From: an uncultured bacterium
Lineage (GTDB): Bacteria > Patescibacteriota > Saccharimonadia > Saccharimonadales > Saccharimonadaceae
Direction of reading: 5' to 3'
DNA: 64,000 bases
Assembly (NCBI GenBank): GCA_938030735.1
Contig: CALHIM010000011.1
Location: forward strand, 186,001-250,000
The position numbers were made by a program, and so were the translations under genes. Every line of letters starts with the position of its first letter. Positions within the stretch are counted from its first letter, which is position 1. Below are positions 31,589 to 39,523 of this stretch, piece after piece. The notes beneath the pieces were generated by a model that saw nothing but the letters and a program-made list of their open reading frames with translations, did not search any database and was not told where the DNA came from.

Positions 31589-33487
31589 ATGGGAAAAATT
31601 ATTGGAATTGACCTTGGTACAACTAACAGTGCTTTTGCGTATATGGTTGCAGGAAAACCTGAGGTTATCACAAATGCAGAAGGAAATCGAACTACTCCAT
31701 CAGTTGTAGCAATCAATAAAAAAGGTGATCGCTTGGTTGGGCAGGTAGCGCAACGTCAACGCGTAACAAATCCAAAAAATACAATTTACGGAGTAAAGCG
31801 TTTGATTGGCCGAAAATATTCTGATGATGAGATTCAAAAAGATCTTGGAATCATGCCTTACGAGATTGTGAAAAAGGGTAGCGGTGTTGCTGTAAAAATG
31901 GGTGACAAAGAATATACACCAGAAGAAGTTTCAGCGATGATTCTTTCGAAAATTAAAGTTGATGCTGAGGCTTTCTTGGGCGAAAAAGTTACCGAAGCTG
32001 TGATTACAGTTCCAGCTTACTTTGATGATAGCCAGCGCCAAGCAACTAAAGATGCTGGTAAAATTGCTGGTCTTGAAGTAAAACGAATTATTAACGAGCC
32101 AACTGCAGCCGCACTTGCTTATGGCTTGGATGGTAAAAAAGATGAAAAAATTGCTGTTTTCGACCTTGGTGGTGGAACATTCGACGTTTCGATTCTTGAT
32201 ATTGCGGACGGCGTTTTCGAAGTTCTTTCAACAAACGGTGATACACACCTTGGTGGTGAAGACTTCGATAACCGAATTGTGAACCATTTCTTGGATGAAT
32301 TTAAGAAAGAAGAGGGAATTGATCTTAAAAATGACTCTGCTGCAATGCAACGCTTGAAGGATGAAGCTGAAAAAGCCAAAAAAGAGCTTTCTTCAACAAC
32401 ATCTTACGAAGTAAACTTACCGTTCTTAACAGCTGATGAAGATGGTCCAAAACACTTTGAATACACTCTAACTCGAGCAAAACTTGAAGAATTAGTTGCT
32501 GATTTGATTGATCGACTAGCCGACCCTGTTGAAAAAGCTCTAAAAGATGCAGATCTAAAAGCTAGCGATATCTCTGAAGTTGTGATGGTTGGTGGTATGA
32601 CCCGAATGCCAGCTGTGGTTGAAAAAGTTGAAAAAATCTTTAGCAAAAAACCAACTCAAGGTGTTAACCCAGATGAAGTTGTGGCCGTTGGTGCTGCAAT
32701 TCAGGGTGGCGTTTTGGCCGGAGATGTTAAAGATGTGCTACTTCTTGATGTTACACCTTTGACACTTGGAATTGAAACTGCTGGTGGCGTTCGAACTCCG
32801 ATGATTGATCGAAACACAACTGTACCAACTTCGAAATCACAAGTTTTCTCAACTTATGCTGATAATCAGCCGCAAGTAGAAATCCACGTGCTTCAAGGTG
32901 AGCGCGAAATGGCTGCCGACAATAAATCTCTTGGAATGTTTGTACTTTCAGGAATTGCACCAGCGCCACGAGGAGTTCCACAAATTGAAGTTACTTTCAA
33001 TATTGATGCGAACGGAATTTTGACAGTTACTGCTAAAGATAAGGGAACTGGTAAAGAGAATAATATCACAATTCAAAACTCAGGAAATATGAGTAAAGAA
33101 GATATTGAAAAAGCTCAAAAGGAAGCTGAACTTCACGCTGATGAAGATAAAAAGAAGCGCGAATTAATCGATGCTAAAAATCAGCTAGAGAATGCTATTT
33201 ATCAAGCAGAAAAAATGCCAAGCGAATTCAAAGATAAGATTTCGAAAGAAGATGAAGAAGCAATTTCGAAAGCTGTTGAAGAGGCTAAAAAACATCAAAA
33301 TGCCGATAGTAAAGATGAGCTTGAGAAAGCTGCTAAAGATCTTCAAGATGCAATTATGCCAATTGGCGCAAAATTGTATCAAGCTCAAAGCGCAGATAAT
33401 GCGGGTGAAGCTGGTGAAAAAGCTAAAACTTCTCACAAAAAAGATAATGACGAGCCGGTTGAAGGCGAAGTTATTGACAAGAAATAA
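31589..33487 (+). CDS. dnaK: Chaperone DnaK (Hsp70)
   Basis: DnaK folds and protects proteins with ATP, together with GrpE (25802) and DnaJ (34349). At 632 residues it is of normal length. IGIDLGTTNSAFAYM opens the nucleotide domain, AVFDLGGGTFDVSILD and VMVGGMTRMP follow, then the linker DVLLLDVTPLTLG, the substrate domain and a helical lid with a charged tail. AAGGAG lies before the ATG. It is monocistronic behind a perfect CIRCE and ends at a strong terminator. Confidence 0.98.
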   Translation: MGKIIGIDLGTTNSAFAYMVAGKPEVITNAEGNRTTPSVVAINKKGDRLVGQVAQRQRVTNPKNTIYGVKRLIGRKYSDDEIQKDLGIMPYEIVKKGSGVAVKMGDKEYTPEEVSAMILSKIKVDAEAFLGEKVTEAVITVPAYFDDSQRQATKDAGKIAGLEVKRIINEPTAAALAYGLDGKKDEKIAVFDLGGGTFDVSILDIADGVFEVLSTNGDTHLGGEDFDNRIVNHFLDEFKKEEGIDLKNDSAAMQRLKDEAEKAKKELSSTTSYEVNLPFLTADEDGPKHFEYTLTRAKLEELVADLIDRLADPVEKALKDADLKASDISEVVMVGGMTRMPAVVEKVEKIFSKKPTQGVNPDEVVAVGAAIQGGVLAGDVKDVLLLDVTPLTLGIETAGGVRTPMIDRNTTVPTSKSQVFSTYADNQPQVEIHVLQGEREMAADNKSLGMFVLSGIAPAPRGVPQIEVTFNIDANGILTVTAKDKGTGKENNITIQNSGNMSKEDIEKAQKEAELHADEDKKKRELIDAKNQLENAIYQAEKMPSEFKDKISKEDEEAISKAVEEAKKHQNADSKDELEKAAKDLQDAIMPIGAKLYQAQSADNAGEAGEKAKTSHKKDNDEPVEGEVIDKK

Positions 33488-33511
33488 TTCGAAAATCCAC
33501 CTTTCGAAAGG

Positions 33512-33543
33512 TAAAAATGCTCAGTTTGAACTGGGCATTTTTG
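33512..33543 (+). terminator. Terminator of dnaK
   Basis: AAAATGCTCAG and CTGGGCATTTT pair around a 6-nt loop, followed by T residues. A smaller CCTTTCGAAAGG palindrome precedes it. Confidence 0.85.
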
Positions 33544-33622
33544 CGTATTGATTTTTTTAATTTTATCTAGTATAATTAATTTGTGCTCACCCGATGCTCG
33601 CACTTTTAGAAAGAGGTATTCT

Positions 33623-33976
33623 ATGGTTAAAAAGATGTTTATTGCTGGGGTGGTTATTTTATCACTTTTTGGTTTCTCTTCTGTTGCCAAAGCTGATACT
33701 CGTGATGTTACTTTTCACCTAGATAATAGCTTGGCTGGTAGTACATTCTTTCACCAGAATGTTATAGTTTCGAATCTTTTTGATGCAGTTCCTTCTTATA
33801 ATGGCCCACAGCAATGGAGGGATTTTTCAACAAGAAGATTAAGGGTTAATAGGGGAACTACGGTTCAGGTTTCAGGAGTTTTTTACTATAGAACGATATT
33901 TGGTAAAGTAAATATGGGCAGATTTACTCGAAATGTTTATGTTCCGCACGATGCGGTTGCGGTTACTGTTAAATAG
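33623..33976 (+). CDS. Small secreted protein
   Basis: A 117-residue protein with a clear Sec signal peptide: basic MVKK, a hydrophobic core (MFIAGVVILSLFGFSSV) and cleavage after AKA at about residue 24. The mature part (about 93 residues) is beta-rich with many aromatic and basic residues and no cysteine. I do not recognise a family. The start was set at the ATG at 33623 behind AGAAAGAGG; upstream codons in frame belong to the promoter region (TATAAT near 33571). It would be exported across the single membrane, possibly to the cell surface. A membrane peptide gene follows after 38 nt. Confidence 0.75.
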   Translation: MVKKMFIAGVVILSLFGFSSVAKADTRDVTFHLDNSLAGSTFFHQNVIVSNLFDAVPSYNGPQQWRDFSTRRLRVNRGTTVQVSGVFYYRTIFGKVNMGRFTRNVYVPHDAVAVTVK

Positions 33977-34014
33977 CTTTTATAAGGTTGAGCTATTTAA
34001 TTGAGGATATTTAT

Positions 34015-34182
34015 ATGAAGTTTATTGATAAAAATGACAAAAAACTTATTACTATTATTTTAACAGTAATCATCTTTGGATGGTTAGCTTATTTAACTTT
34101 TGAAATTAATCGGATTGACAATAATTTAAACGGCTATATTGAGAGTGTAATTAAAGAAAATTCTAAGAAAAAATCGGAATAA
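34015..34182 (+). CDS. Small single-pass membrane protein
   Basis: A 55-residue protein: basic N-terminus (KFIDKNDKK), a membrane helix at about 12-33, then a charged helical tail with NLNGYIESVIKENSKKKSE. The ATG follows TTGAGGATATTTAT. An earlier TTG in frame would be in the inter-gene hairpin. It is probably cotranscribed with the secreted protein gene upstream. Function unknown. Confidence 0.65.
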   Translation: MKFIDKNDKKLITIILTVIIFGWLAYLTFEINRIDNNLNGYIESVIKENSKKKSE

Positions 34183-34221
34183 TTTTTGATGAAAAGCTGG
34201 TTTGGTGATATAATATAGGAT

Positions 34222-34284
34222 ATGGAAAATTTTAATCCAAATAATCAAAATGAAAACAAAGAAACTGGCTATAAGCTCGGCTAA
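34222..34284 (+). CDS. Possible 20-residue leaderless peptide gene
   Basis: TATAAT at 34209-34214 ends 7 nt before an ATG that opens a 20-codon frame rich in Asn and Glu, ending in TAA. This is the promoter-start geometry used by real genes here. The frame could be the remnant of a longer gene or a spurious start. It lies between the small membrane gene and the dnaJ CIRCE. Confidence 0.35.
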   Translation: MENFNPNNQNENKETGYKLG

Positions 34285-34303
34285 AAAATATAGAAAATAA
34301 TAA

Positions 34304-34330
34304 TTAGCACTCTTGCTCTTTAAGTGCTAA
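34304..34330 (+). promoter_or_regulatory. CIRCE operator of dnaJ
   Basis: TTAGCACTC, 9 nt, AAGTGCTAA. The -35 TTGCTC lies in the spacer (34313-34318) and TATAAT at 34336-34341 ends 7 nt before the dnaJ ATG. The geometry is the same as at hrcA. Confidence 0.93.
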
Positions 34331-34348
34331 TTTGCTATAATATATTAT

Positions 34349-35449
34349 ATGAGCAAAACAGATTATTATGATATTTTAGGTGTAAAAAAAGACGCCAGCG
34401 CTGATGAAATTAAAAAGGCTTTTCGAAAAAAAGCAGTCGAGCTTCATCCAGATAAAGGAGGGGATGAAAAGGCTTTTAAAGAGGTGAATGAAGCCTATGA
34501 GGTTTTAAAAGATAAAGAAAAGCGCCAGCGATACGACCAGTTTGGCCATGCGGGAGTTGGCGGAAACTCTGGTGGATTTTCTGGCGGAAATCCTTTTGAA
34601 GGTTTTAGTGGATTTTCGGGCCAGAATGTTAATTTTGATTTTGGCGGTGGATTCGGTGATATTTTTGAAGGAATTTTTGGCGGCGGATTTTCGAATGGCC
34701 GCGGTTCAAAAAATAAAAAAGGCCGCGATGTTGAAGTAAATCTAACTTTGAATTTTAAAGAGGCGGTTTTTGGGACTGAAACTGAGATTTCATTAAATCT
34801 AGACGATGAGTGCGAGTATTGTGATGGCTCTGGTGCAGAGCCTGGTTACGGAATGCAAAAATGTCCAGATTGTAATGGAAGTGGTCAGCAAACTCGCGCC
34901 ACTCAAACTCTTTTTGGCCCAATTCAACAAACTGTAACTTGCCCGACTTGTGATGGTCGCGGTGAGATTCCAAAGCAAAATTGTTCAGTTTGCCGTGGTG
35001 CTGGAATCTTGCGTAAAAAGCAAACAGTAAAACTTAAAATTCCAGCAGGAATTGATGATGGCGCAACAATTCGGCTTTCTGGCCGTGGTGAAGCAATTAA
35101 AGGTGGTGAAAAAGGTGATTTATATGTAAACATCTATGTTAAAGCTGATAAAAAATTTACGCGTGAAGGTGATTTAATTTTGAGCGAAGAGAGAATTTCA
35201 ATGATCGATGCTGCGCTTGGTGCTGAAATTGAAGTTGAAACAATTGACGGAAAGCTGACGATGAAGATTCCAGCTGGAACACAAAGCCATACTGATTTTA
35301 AGCTTTCAGGTCACGGCGTGCCTCACCTTCGAACTGAAAGAAGAGGTGCTCAAATTGTGACAATTATTGTCGAAACTCCTACAAAGCTTTCGAAAAAACA
35401 AAAAGAGCTTTTGATAGAATTTAAGAAATCTAAAAAATCATTATTTTAA
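34349..35449 (+). CDS. dnaJ: Chaperone DnaJ (Hsp40)
   Basis: The J-domain cochaperone that stimulates DnaK. It has 366 residues, with the HPD motif at 33-35, a Gly/Phe region at about 70-130, and four zinc repeats CEYCDGSG, CPDCNGSG, CPTCDGRG and CSVCRGAG, then the peptide-binding C-terminal domains (IPAGIDDGATIRLSG, GDLYVNI). It is leaderless and has its own CIRCE, separated from dnaK by about 0.9 kb of unrelated small genes. Confidence 0.98.
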   Translation: MSKTDYYDILGVKKDASADEIKKAFRKKAVELHPDKGGDEKAFKEVNEAYEVLKDKEKRQRYDQFGHAGVGGNSGGFSGGNPFEGFSGFSGQNVNFDFGGGFGDIFEGIFGGGFSNGRGSKNKKGRDVEVNLTLNFKEAVFGTETEISLNLDDECEYCDGSGAEPGYGMQKCPDCNGSGQQTRATQTLFGPIQQTVTCPTCDGRGEIPKQNCSVCRGAGILRKKQTVKLKIPAGIDDGATIRLSGRGEAIKGGEKGDLYVNIYVKADKKFTREGDLILSEERISMIDAALGAEIEVETIDGKLTMKIPAGTQSHTDFKLSGHGVPHLRTERRGAQIVTIIVETPTKLSKKQKELLIEFKKSKKSLF

Positions 35450-35456
35450 ATAGTTG

Positions 35457-35487
35457 GCCGAGTTATTTAATAGCTCGGCTATTTTAT
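35457..35487 (+). terminator. Terminator of dnaJ
   Basis: GCCGAG and CTCGGC pair around an 11-nt loop, followed by TATTTTAT. Confidence 0.75.
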
Positions 35488-35565
35488 GAGACAATATGTT
35501 AGCGCAGTTGTTCTATTTTTATAAAATAGTTTGAGCATCCTTAGAGCTTATGCTATAATATTGCT

Positions 35566-36030
35566 ATGACAACAATTATTTTTATTGTAATTCTTTCGAT
35601 TTTTTTAACACTCTCTCGGCGTAAAACGGGCTATTTCAATCTTATTATTCTCGCGGGAATTGTTTTGAATAGATATTGGAATAAAGATATTACTAATTTT
35701 TTGACAACTTCAAATTTGGTAATTCCAGAATCAACTTTGAGTGGAATTGTTGGCTTATTTCTAATTTTAGCACCAGCTTTGGTAATTTTAGCAAAAAATC
35801 CAAAACAAGAAAAATGGCTTTTTGGTATATTTTCTTCGATATTTTCAGCGATTTTTACATATTTAGTGTCACTTTCGTATTTCGAAAAAGTTTTTTTACC
35901 AGATTTACTTTCGAAAAGTATTTCGCAGCCGCTTGAAAAATGGGCTAGTTGGATTATTTTGGTGGGAGTTATTTTTTCTATTCTAAGTATAACCTCATTT
36001 AAATTTAAGAAAATTGAGAAAAACCCTTGA
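35566..36030 (+). CDS. Hypothetical four-helix membrane protein
   Basis: A 154-residue very hydrophobic protein with helices near 1-13, 20-38, 58-78, 84-107 and 128-147; the first is short, so four or five segments are possible. The charge pattern (RRK after the first helix, KFKKIEKN at the end) gives a cytoplasmic C-terminus. I see no family motif. It has a consensus promoter (TTGAGC at 35531-35536, 17 nt, TATAAT at 35554-35559), and the ATG follows 6 nt later, so it is leaderless. It lies between dnaJ and tRNA-Lys. Confidence 0.65.
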   Translation: MTTIIFIVILSIFLTLSRRKTGYFNLIILAGIVLNRYWNKDITNFLTTSNLVIPESTLSGIVGLFLILAPALVILAKNPKQEKWLFGIFSSIFSAIFTYLVSLSYFEKVFLPDLLSKSISQPLEKWASWIILVGVIFSILSITSFKFKKIEKNP

Positions 36031-36055
36031 CTTTTAAAAATAATTGATATATACT
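36027..36055 (+). promoter_or_regulatory. Promoter of tRNA-Lys
   Basis: TTGACT at 36027-36032, overlapping the previous stop codon, a 17-nt spacer and TATACT at 36050-36055. Confidence 0.8.
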
Positions 36056-36075
36056 TTAATATGTATTCAGCGAGT

Positions 36076-36152
36076 GGGTCTGTAGCTCAGCTGGTTAGAG
36101 CACCTGCCTTTTAAGCAGGGTGTCATGGGTTCAAGCCCCATCAGACCCTCCA
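36076..36152 (+). tRNA. tRNA-Lys (TTT)
   Basis: Acceptor GGGTCTG/CAGACCC, anticodon arm CCTGC-CTTTTAA-GCAGG, T arm ATGGG-TTCAAGC-CCCAT and encoded CCA. The discriminator base is T rather than the more common A. Confidence 0.95.
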
Positions 36153-36215
36153 ATATATTAGAAAATTCACCAAAAGGTGTTTTTTTTATTGTTAAAATAT
36201 GATAAAATTATATAT

Positions 36216-36587
36216 GTGAAGAAGCAGTTGATAGAATTTATAAATCGGTGGTTTTTAAATAGTTTTTTATTATGGATTTTAATTTCTATTTTTGGAAATG
36301 TTAGCAACCATAGTGCGGGAACTTTCTTTCTTGCTGGTTTAATTTTTTCAATTGTAAATAGCACACTTAAAACTATTCTTACAATTTTATCACTTCCAAT
36401 GATCATTTTGACTTTTGGTTTTTTTACACTGATAGTTAATGGTATGATTGTTTGGATTTCGATACTTTTAGCACCAAATATTTCGATGGGATTTTGGAAT
36501 TCTGTAATTGTAGGAGCGGCTATGAGCTTGCTGAATTATAGTTTGAGCCAATTTTTAAGAATTGAAGATGAAAAGGAGATTTTATAG
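36216..36587 (+). CDS. Phage-holin-4-2 family (PF04020-like) membrane protein
   Basis: A 123-residue protein with four membrane helices in the pattern of the widespread PF04020 family: N-S-T-L-K-T-I-L...LSLPMIILTFGFFTLIVNGMIVWI. Despite the family name these proteins are common chromosomal membrane proteins of unknown role, so it does not indicate a prophage. The start is a GTG 7 nt after a TAAAAT box, with no ribosome site. The 13 codons upstream in frame contain that promoter. The stop overlaps the GTG of secG by one base. Confidence 0.82.
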   Translation: MKKQLIEFINRWFLNSFLLWILISIFGNVSNHSAGTFFLAGLIFSIVNSTLKTILTILSLPMIILTFGFFTLIVNGMIVWISILLAPNISMGFWNSVIVGAAMSLLNYSLSQFLRIEDEKEIL

Positions 36588-36814
36588 TGAATATTGATAT
36601 TATTTTACAGTTTTCGACTGTTATTTCTGGCGTTTTAATGATGATTTTAGTGCTTTTACAGCAACGAGGCGCAACTTTAGGAGCAGGATTTGGGGCTTCT
36701 GGCGAGCTTTATACTGAGCGACGCGGTGTTGAAAAGAGTATTTTTCGGGCAACAGTTTTCTTTGCATTTGTTTTTGTTGCATCAATTCTTACAACTTTGC
36801 TTTTGCCTAAATAA
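36587..36814 (+). CDS. secG: Preprotein translocase subunit SecG
   Basis: A 75-residue two-helix subunit of the Sec translocon. It shows the family pattern: an N-terminal helix (about 5-24), the LLQQRGATLGAGFGASGELYTERRGVEKSIFRAT loop and a C-terminal helix (about 53-73). It starts with GTG behind AAAAGGAG and overlaps the preceding gene by one base, so the two are coupled. The substrate-binding protein gene follows 12 nt after its stop. Confidence 0.93.
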   Translation: MNIDIILQFSTVISGVLMMILVLLQQRGATLGAGFGASGELYTERRGVEKSIFRATVFFAFVFVASILTTLLLPK

Positions 36815-36826
36815 AAAGGAGTTTTA

Positions 36827-38665
36827 ATGGACTTTAAAAATAGCCCTAAAAAGGTTAGACGAGTTTCTGCTATTTCTCAAAAAAATAGAGATCAGGTTTC
36901 AAAAAATAAAACAATTCAAACTTTTAATAATAAGGCTACTTTAGCTGAAAGAGCAGATTTAGTTGAAAAGGCTATCGCTTCTCACACGAAAAAAATGTTT
37001 TTTGGTCGTTTTGAGAATTTGTCGAATGTTCGAAAAATAGTTATTTCTTGGATCTGTGTTGTGTCTATTTTGATTTTTTCTGTTGGTGTTTTTCGTGGGT
37101 TAAGCGCAGAAAACTATAGTGAGAATATTTTTTATAGAGGAGGAACTTATTCAGAAGGAATTTTGGGCGAAGTTAAAACCTTGAATCCGCTATTTACCTC
37201 GACTGATACTGAAAAATCTTTCGAACAAATTGCTTTTTCTCGTCTTTATGGTATTGATGAAACGGGAAATCTGAAGGGTGATTTAGCTGAAAGTGTTTCA
37301 ACATCTGATAACTATAAAAACTTTAAAATTAAAATGCGGAATAATGCAGTTTGGTCTGATGGTCAAAAAATAACAGCCAATGATGTGATTTTCACTATAA
37401 AACTATTGAGAGAACAATCAATTAATCCTTCTGGTTTTAAAGCCTGGAAAAATGTTGAGATTTCGAAAAATAGTGATTATGAGTTTAGTGTTAAAGTGCC
37501 GTCAAATTCTTCTTCTATATTGTATAGTTTTAATTTTTCAATATTGCCAGAGCATATTTTAAAAGATATTCAAACAGAGAAGATCCGCGAAAGTGCTTTT
37601 TCGAAGAACCCGATAACTTCTGGTGCATTTAATTTTAAATCTGTTCAGAATGATGGTGATAAAACTACTATTTCATTAGTTAAAAACAAGCGATATTATA
37701 AGGGTGAGGCTTATATTGATAACTTTGATATTATTGCCTTTAAAGATGAAACTAAGCTTAAAAATGCTTTGATCTCTGGTGAGATTGTTGCATCGCCAAG
37801 TCTTAAAATTAGTGAATTTTCAGAATCTGAGCGGGACAAATTAAAATCTCGAGAAACTAATGTTAATCGTGGAATTTATGCTTTTTTGAATAATTCTGAT
37901 TCAGTTTTGAAAGATTTAAAGGTTCGAAAAGCTATTCAAACTGGGGTTGATATTTCGAAAGTTCGAAAAGAAATGGAATTTATTGATAAACTTGATTTTC
38001 CAACTTTGAATCAGTTTTTAAATACTAAAGATTTAAGCGTTCCTAAATATGATTTCAACCAAGCGCAAAAAATATTAGATGAAGCTGGCTGGAAGAAAAA
38101 TTCGAATGGTATTTTAGAAAAAGATGGTAAGACAGCTATTTTAAATATTGCAACAACTAGTGTTTATAACTATAAGAAAGCTGCTGAAGAAATTGAGAGT
38201 CAGCTTAAAAAACTTGGATTTGATGTAAAATTAACAGTAATTGATAAAGATGATAAAACCGGAGCTTTCGTTCAATCAATACTCCAGCCAAGAAACTATA
38301 GTATTTTAGTTTATGAGATTGATCTTGGCGCTGATCCTGATATCTACGCTTTTTGGCATTCTTCACAATCTAGCCAAAAGGGATTGAACTTTTCAAATTA
38401 TAATGATGTGGTTGCCGATGATCTTTTGCTAAATTCAAGAACCGCTCAAAGCTCGAATGAGAAAAAGTTACAAATAACTAAATTTACTCAACGTTGGTTA
38501 GCTAATTCGGTCGCCATTGGCCTTGGCCAGACTAAAACGAGTTATGTTTTTCGAAAATCAGTTCAGGCATATTCAGCAAATAATACTTTTGTAACAGAAG
38601 TTAACAGATACGCAGATGTAATATATTGGTCTGCTTCAAAATCAACTCTTTACAAGACACCGTAG
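36827..38665 (+). CDS. ABC transporter substrate-binding protein, family 5 (oligopeptide type)
   Basis: A 612-residue SBP_bac_5 protein. Residues 1-65 form a basic cytoplasmic extension, and a membrane anchor lies at about 67-88 instead of a lipobox. The binding domain has GGTYSEGILGEVKTLNPLF, LAESVSTSDNYKNFKIKMRNNAVWSDGQKITANDVIFTIKLL and the C-terminal lobe with YDFNQAQKILDEAGWKKN. It should capture peptides on the outer membrane face for an Opp/Dpp importer, whose permeases are not in the window. AAAAGGAG precedes the ATG; it is cotranscribed with secG. An N-terminal anchor of this length is unusual for this family. Confidence 0.9.
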   Translation: MDFKNSPKKVRRVSAISQKNRDQVSKNKTIQTFNNKATLAERADLVEKAIASHTKKMFFGRFENLSNVRKIVISWICVVSILIFSVGVFRGLSAENYSENIFYRGGTYSEGILGEVKTLNPLFTSTDTEKSFEQIAFSRLYGIDETGNLKGDLAESVSTSDNYKNFKIKMRNNAVWSDGQKITANDVIFTIKLLREQSINPSGFKAWKNVEISKNSDYEFSVKVPSNSSSILYSFNFSILPEHILKDIQTEKIRESAFSKNPITSGAFNFKSVQNDGDKTTISLVKNKRYYKGEAYIDNFDIIAFKDETKLKNALISGEIVASPSLKISEFSESERDKLKSRETNVNRGIYAFLNNSDSVLKDLKVRKAIQTGVDISKVRKEMEFIDKLDFPTLNQFLNTKDLSVPKYDFNQAQKILDEAGWKKNSNGILEKDGKTAILNIATTSVYNYKKAAEEIESQLKKLGFDVKLTVIDKDDKTGAFVQSILQPRNYSILVYEIDLGADPDIYAFWHSSQSSQKGLNFSNYNDVVADDLLLNSRTAQSSNEKKLQITKFTQRWLANSVAIGLGQTKTSYVFRKSVQAYSANNTFVTEVNRYADVIYWSASKSTLYKTP

Positions 38666-38690
38666 TTTTGGTATAATTAAAATGGTTTTT

Positions 38691-38777
38691 GCGCGCGTGG
38701 CGGAATTGGTAGACGCGCTAGCTTGAGGGGCTAGTGAGCTTCGGCTCGTGGAAGTTCAAGTCTTCTCGTGCGCACCA
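38691..38777 (+). tRNA. tRNA-Leu (GAG)
   Basis: An 87-nt class II tRNA: acceptor GCGCGCG/CGTGCGC, anticodon arm CTAGC-TTGAGGG-GCTAG, long variable arm TGAGC-TTCG-GCTCG and encoded CCA. TATAAT lies about 15 nt upstream. Confidence 0.95.
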
Positions 38778-38798
38778 TACCGGACTTTTTGAAAAATC

Positions 38799-38820
38799 TC
38801 GCGCATTAGCGCGTTTTTTT
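38799..38820 (+). terminator. Terminator after tRNA-Leu
   Basis: CGCGC-ATTA-GCGCG followed by TTTTTTT. Confidence 0.9.
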
Positions 38821-38909
38821 ATTACTAAGCGAAGCTCGGAGTAAAGGCGAAAATAATCTATACTGCTTTAGTATATTTTATGATATTATATAAAGTGAGA
38901 GGAAAAATA

Positions 38910-39440
38910 ATGATTAGAAACGAAGATTTTACAATAAATTATTTAGACAAAATTATTTTTGCGTCCGAGAGACATACTATTGATGAATGGCTAGGTGCAT
39001 TTAAAAAACTTTCGGAAATTATGAACGAGCTTAATCTTGATACCGATCTTTATATGCATAGTATGGGTGTAGAAAGCTTAAAAATTAATTTTATAAAGAA
39101 TGAATCTCTAATTATCAATGAAGTAACGCGTTTAAATTTTTGCGCAAAAAGAGTTCTTGATTTGTCTATTAAAATTGTTCAAATATCTTCCAGAAATGAA
39201 TTCAAATACGATGATGTTTCGGGGTTGATAAGGGAGGCATGGTGGGAGTTAATTTCACTCTTTGACTATTCTTCAGATTTATATTTAAATATTTACTCAC
39301 TTTGTTTGTTTAACAATCTTGCTTTAGTCTTGGAGAAATCCGTGAAAATAGTTGCCAATAAACTTTCGGGTAGTCCGTCAATAGCTCCATATGATAATAT
39401 GGAGGAAGTTGAGATTATTTCAAAAAATCAAGATTTTTAG
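38910..39440 (+). CDS. Hypothetical helical protein
   Basis: A 176-residue soluble protein I cannot assign. It is rich in helix-forming and aromatic residues with no membrane segment long enough to be sure of, although SLCLFNNLALVL near 140 is hydrophobic. It reads MIRNEDFTINYLDKIIF at the start. I chose the ATG at 38910 because AGAGGAAAA lies just before; an in-frame ATG at 38880 is inside the TATTAT promoter region. It uses AGA and ATA codons more often than typical neighbours. It stands alone between tRNA-Leu and the convergent murC. Confidence 0.6.
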   Translation: MIRNEDFTINYLDKIIFASERHTIDEWLGAFKKLSEIMNELNLDTDLYMHSMGVESLKINFIKNESLIINEVTRLNFCAKRVLDLSIKIVQISSRNEFKYDDVSGLIREAWWELISLFDYSSDLYLNIYSLCLFNNLALVLEKSVKIVANKLSGSPSIAPYDNMEEVEIISKNQDF

Positions 39441-39486
39441 CATCAGTTTGATATTTAAGCGGTTTTTTTCCGATTTTTTATTTTGT

Positions 39487-39515
39487 AAAAATTGCACCAT
39501 ATTTTTGGTGCAATC
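39487..39515 (-). terminator. Terminator of murC
   Basis: ATTGCACC and GGTGCAAT pair around 8 nt. On the minus strand the stem is followed by TTTTTAC; the arms may also slow transcription from the opposite side. Confidence 0.8.
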
Positions 39516-39523
39516 TTATTAAA

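Noticed and set aside
36216..36587. Prophage, suggested by the phage-holin-4-2 family name
   Set aside because: That family is common in bacterial chromosomes, and no other phage gene lies near it.
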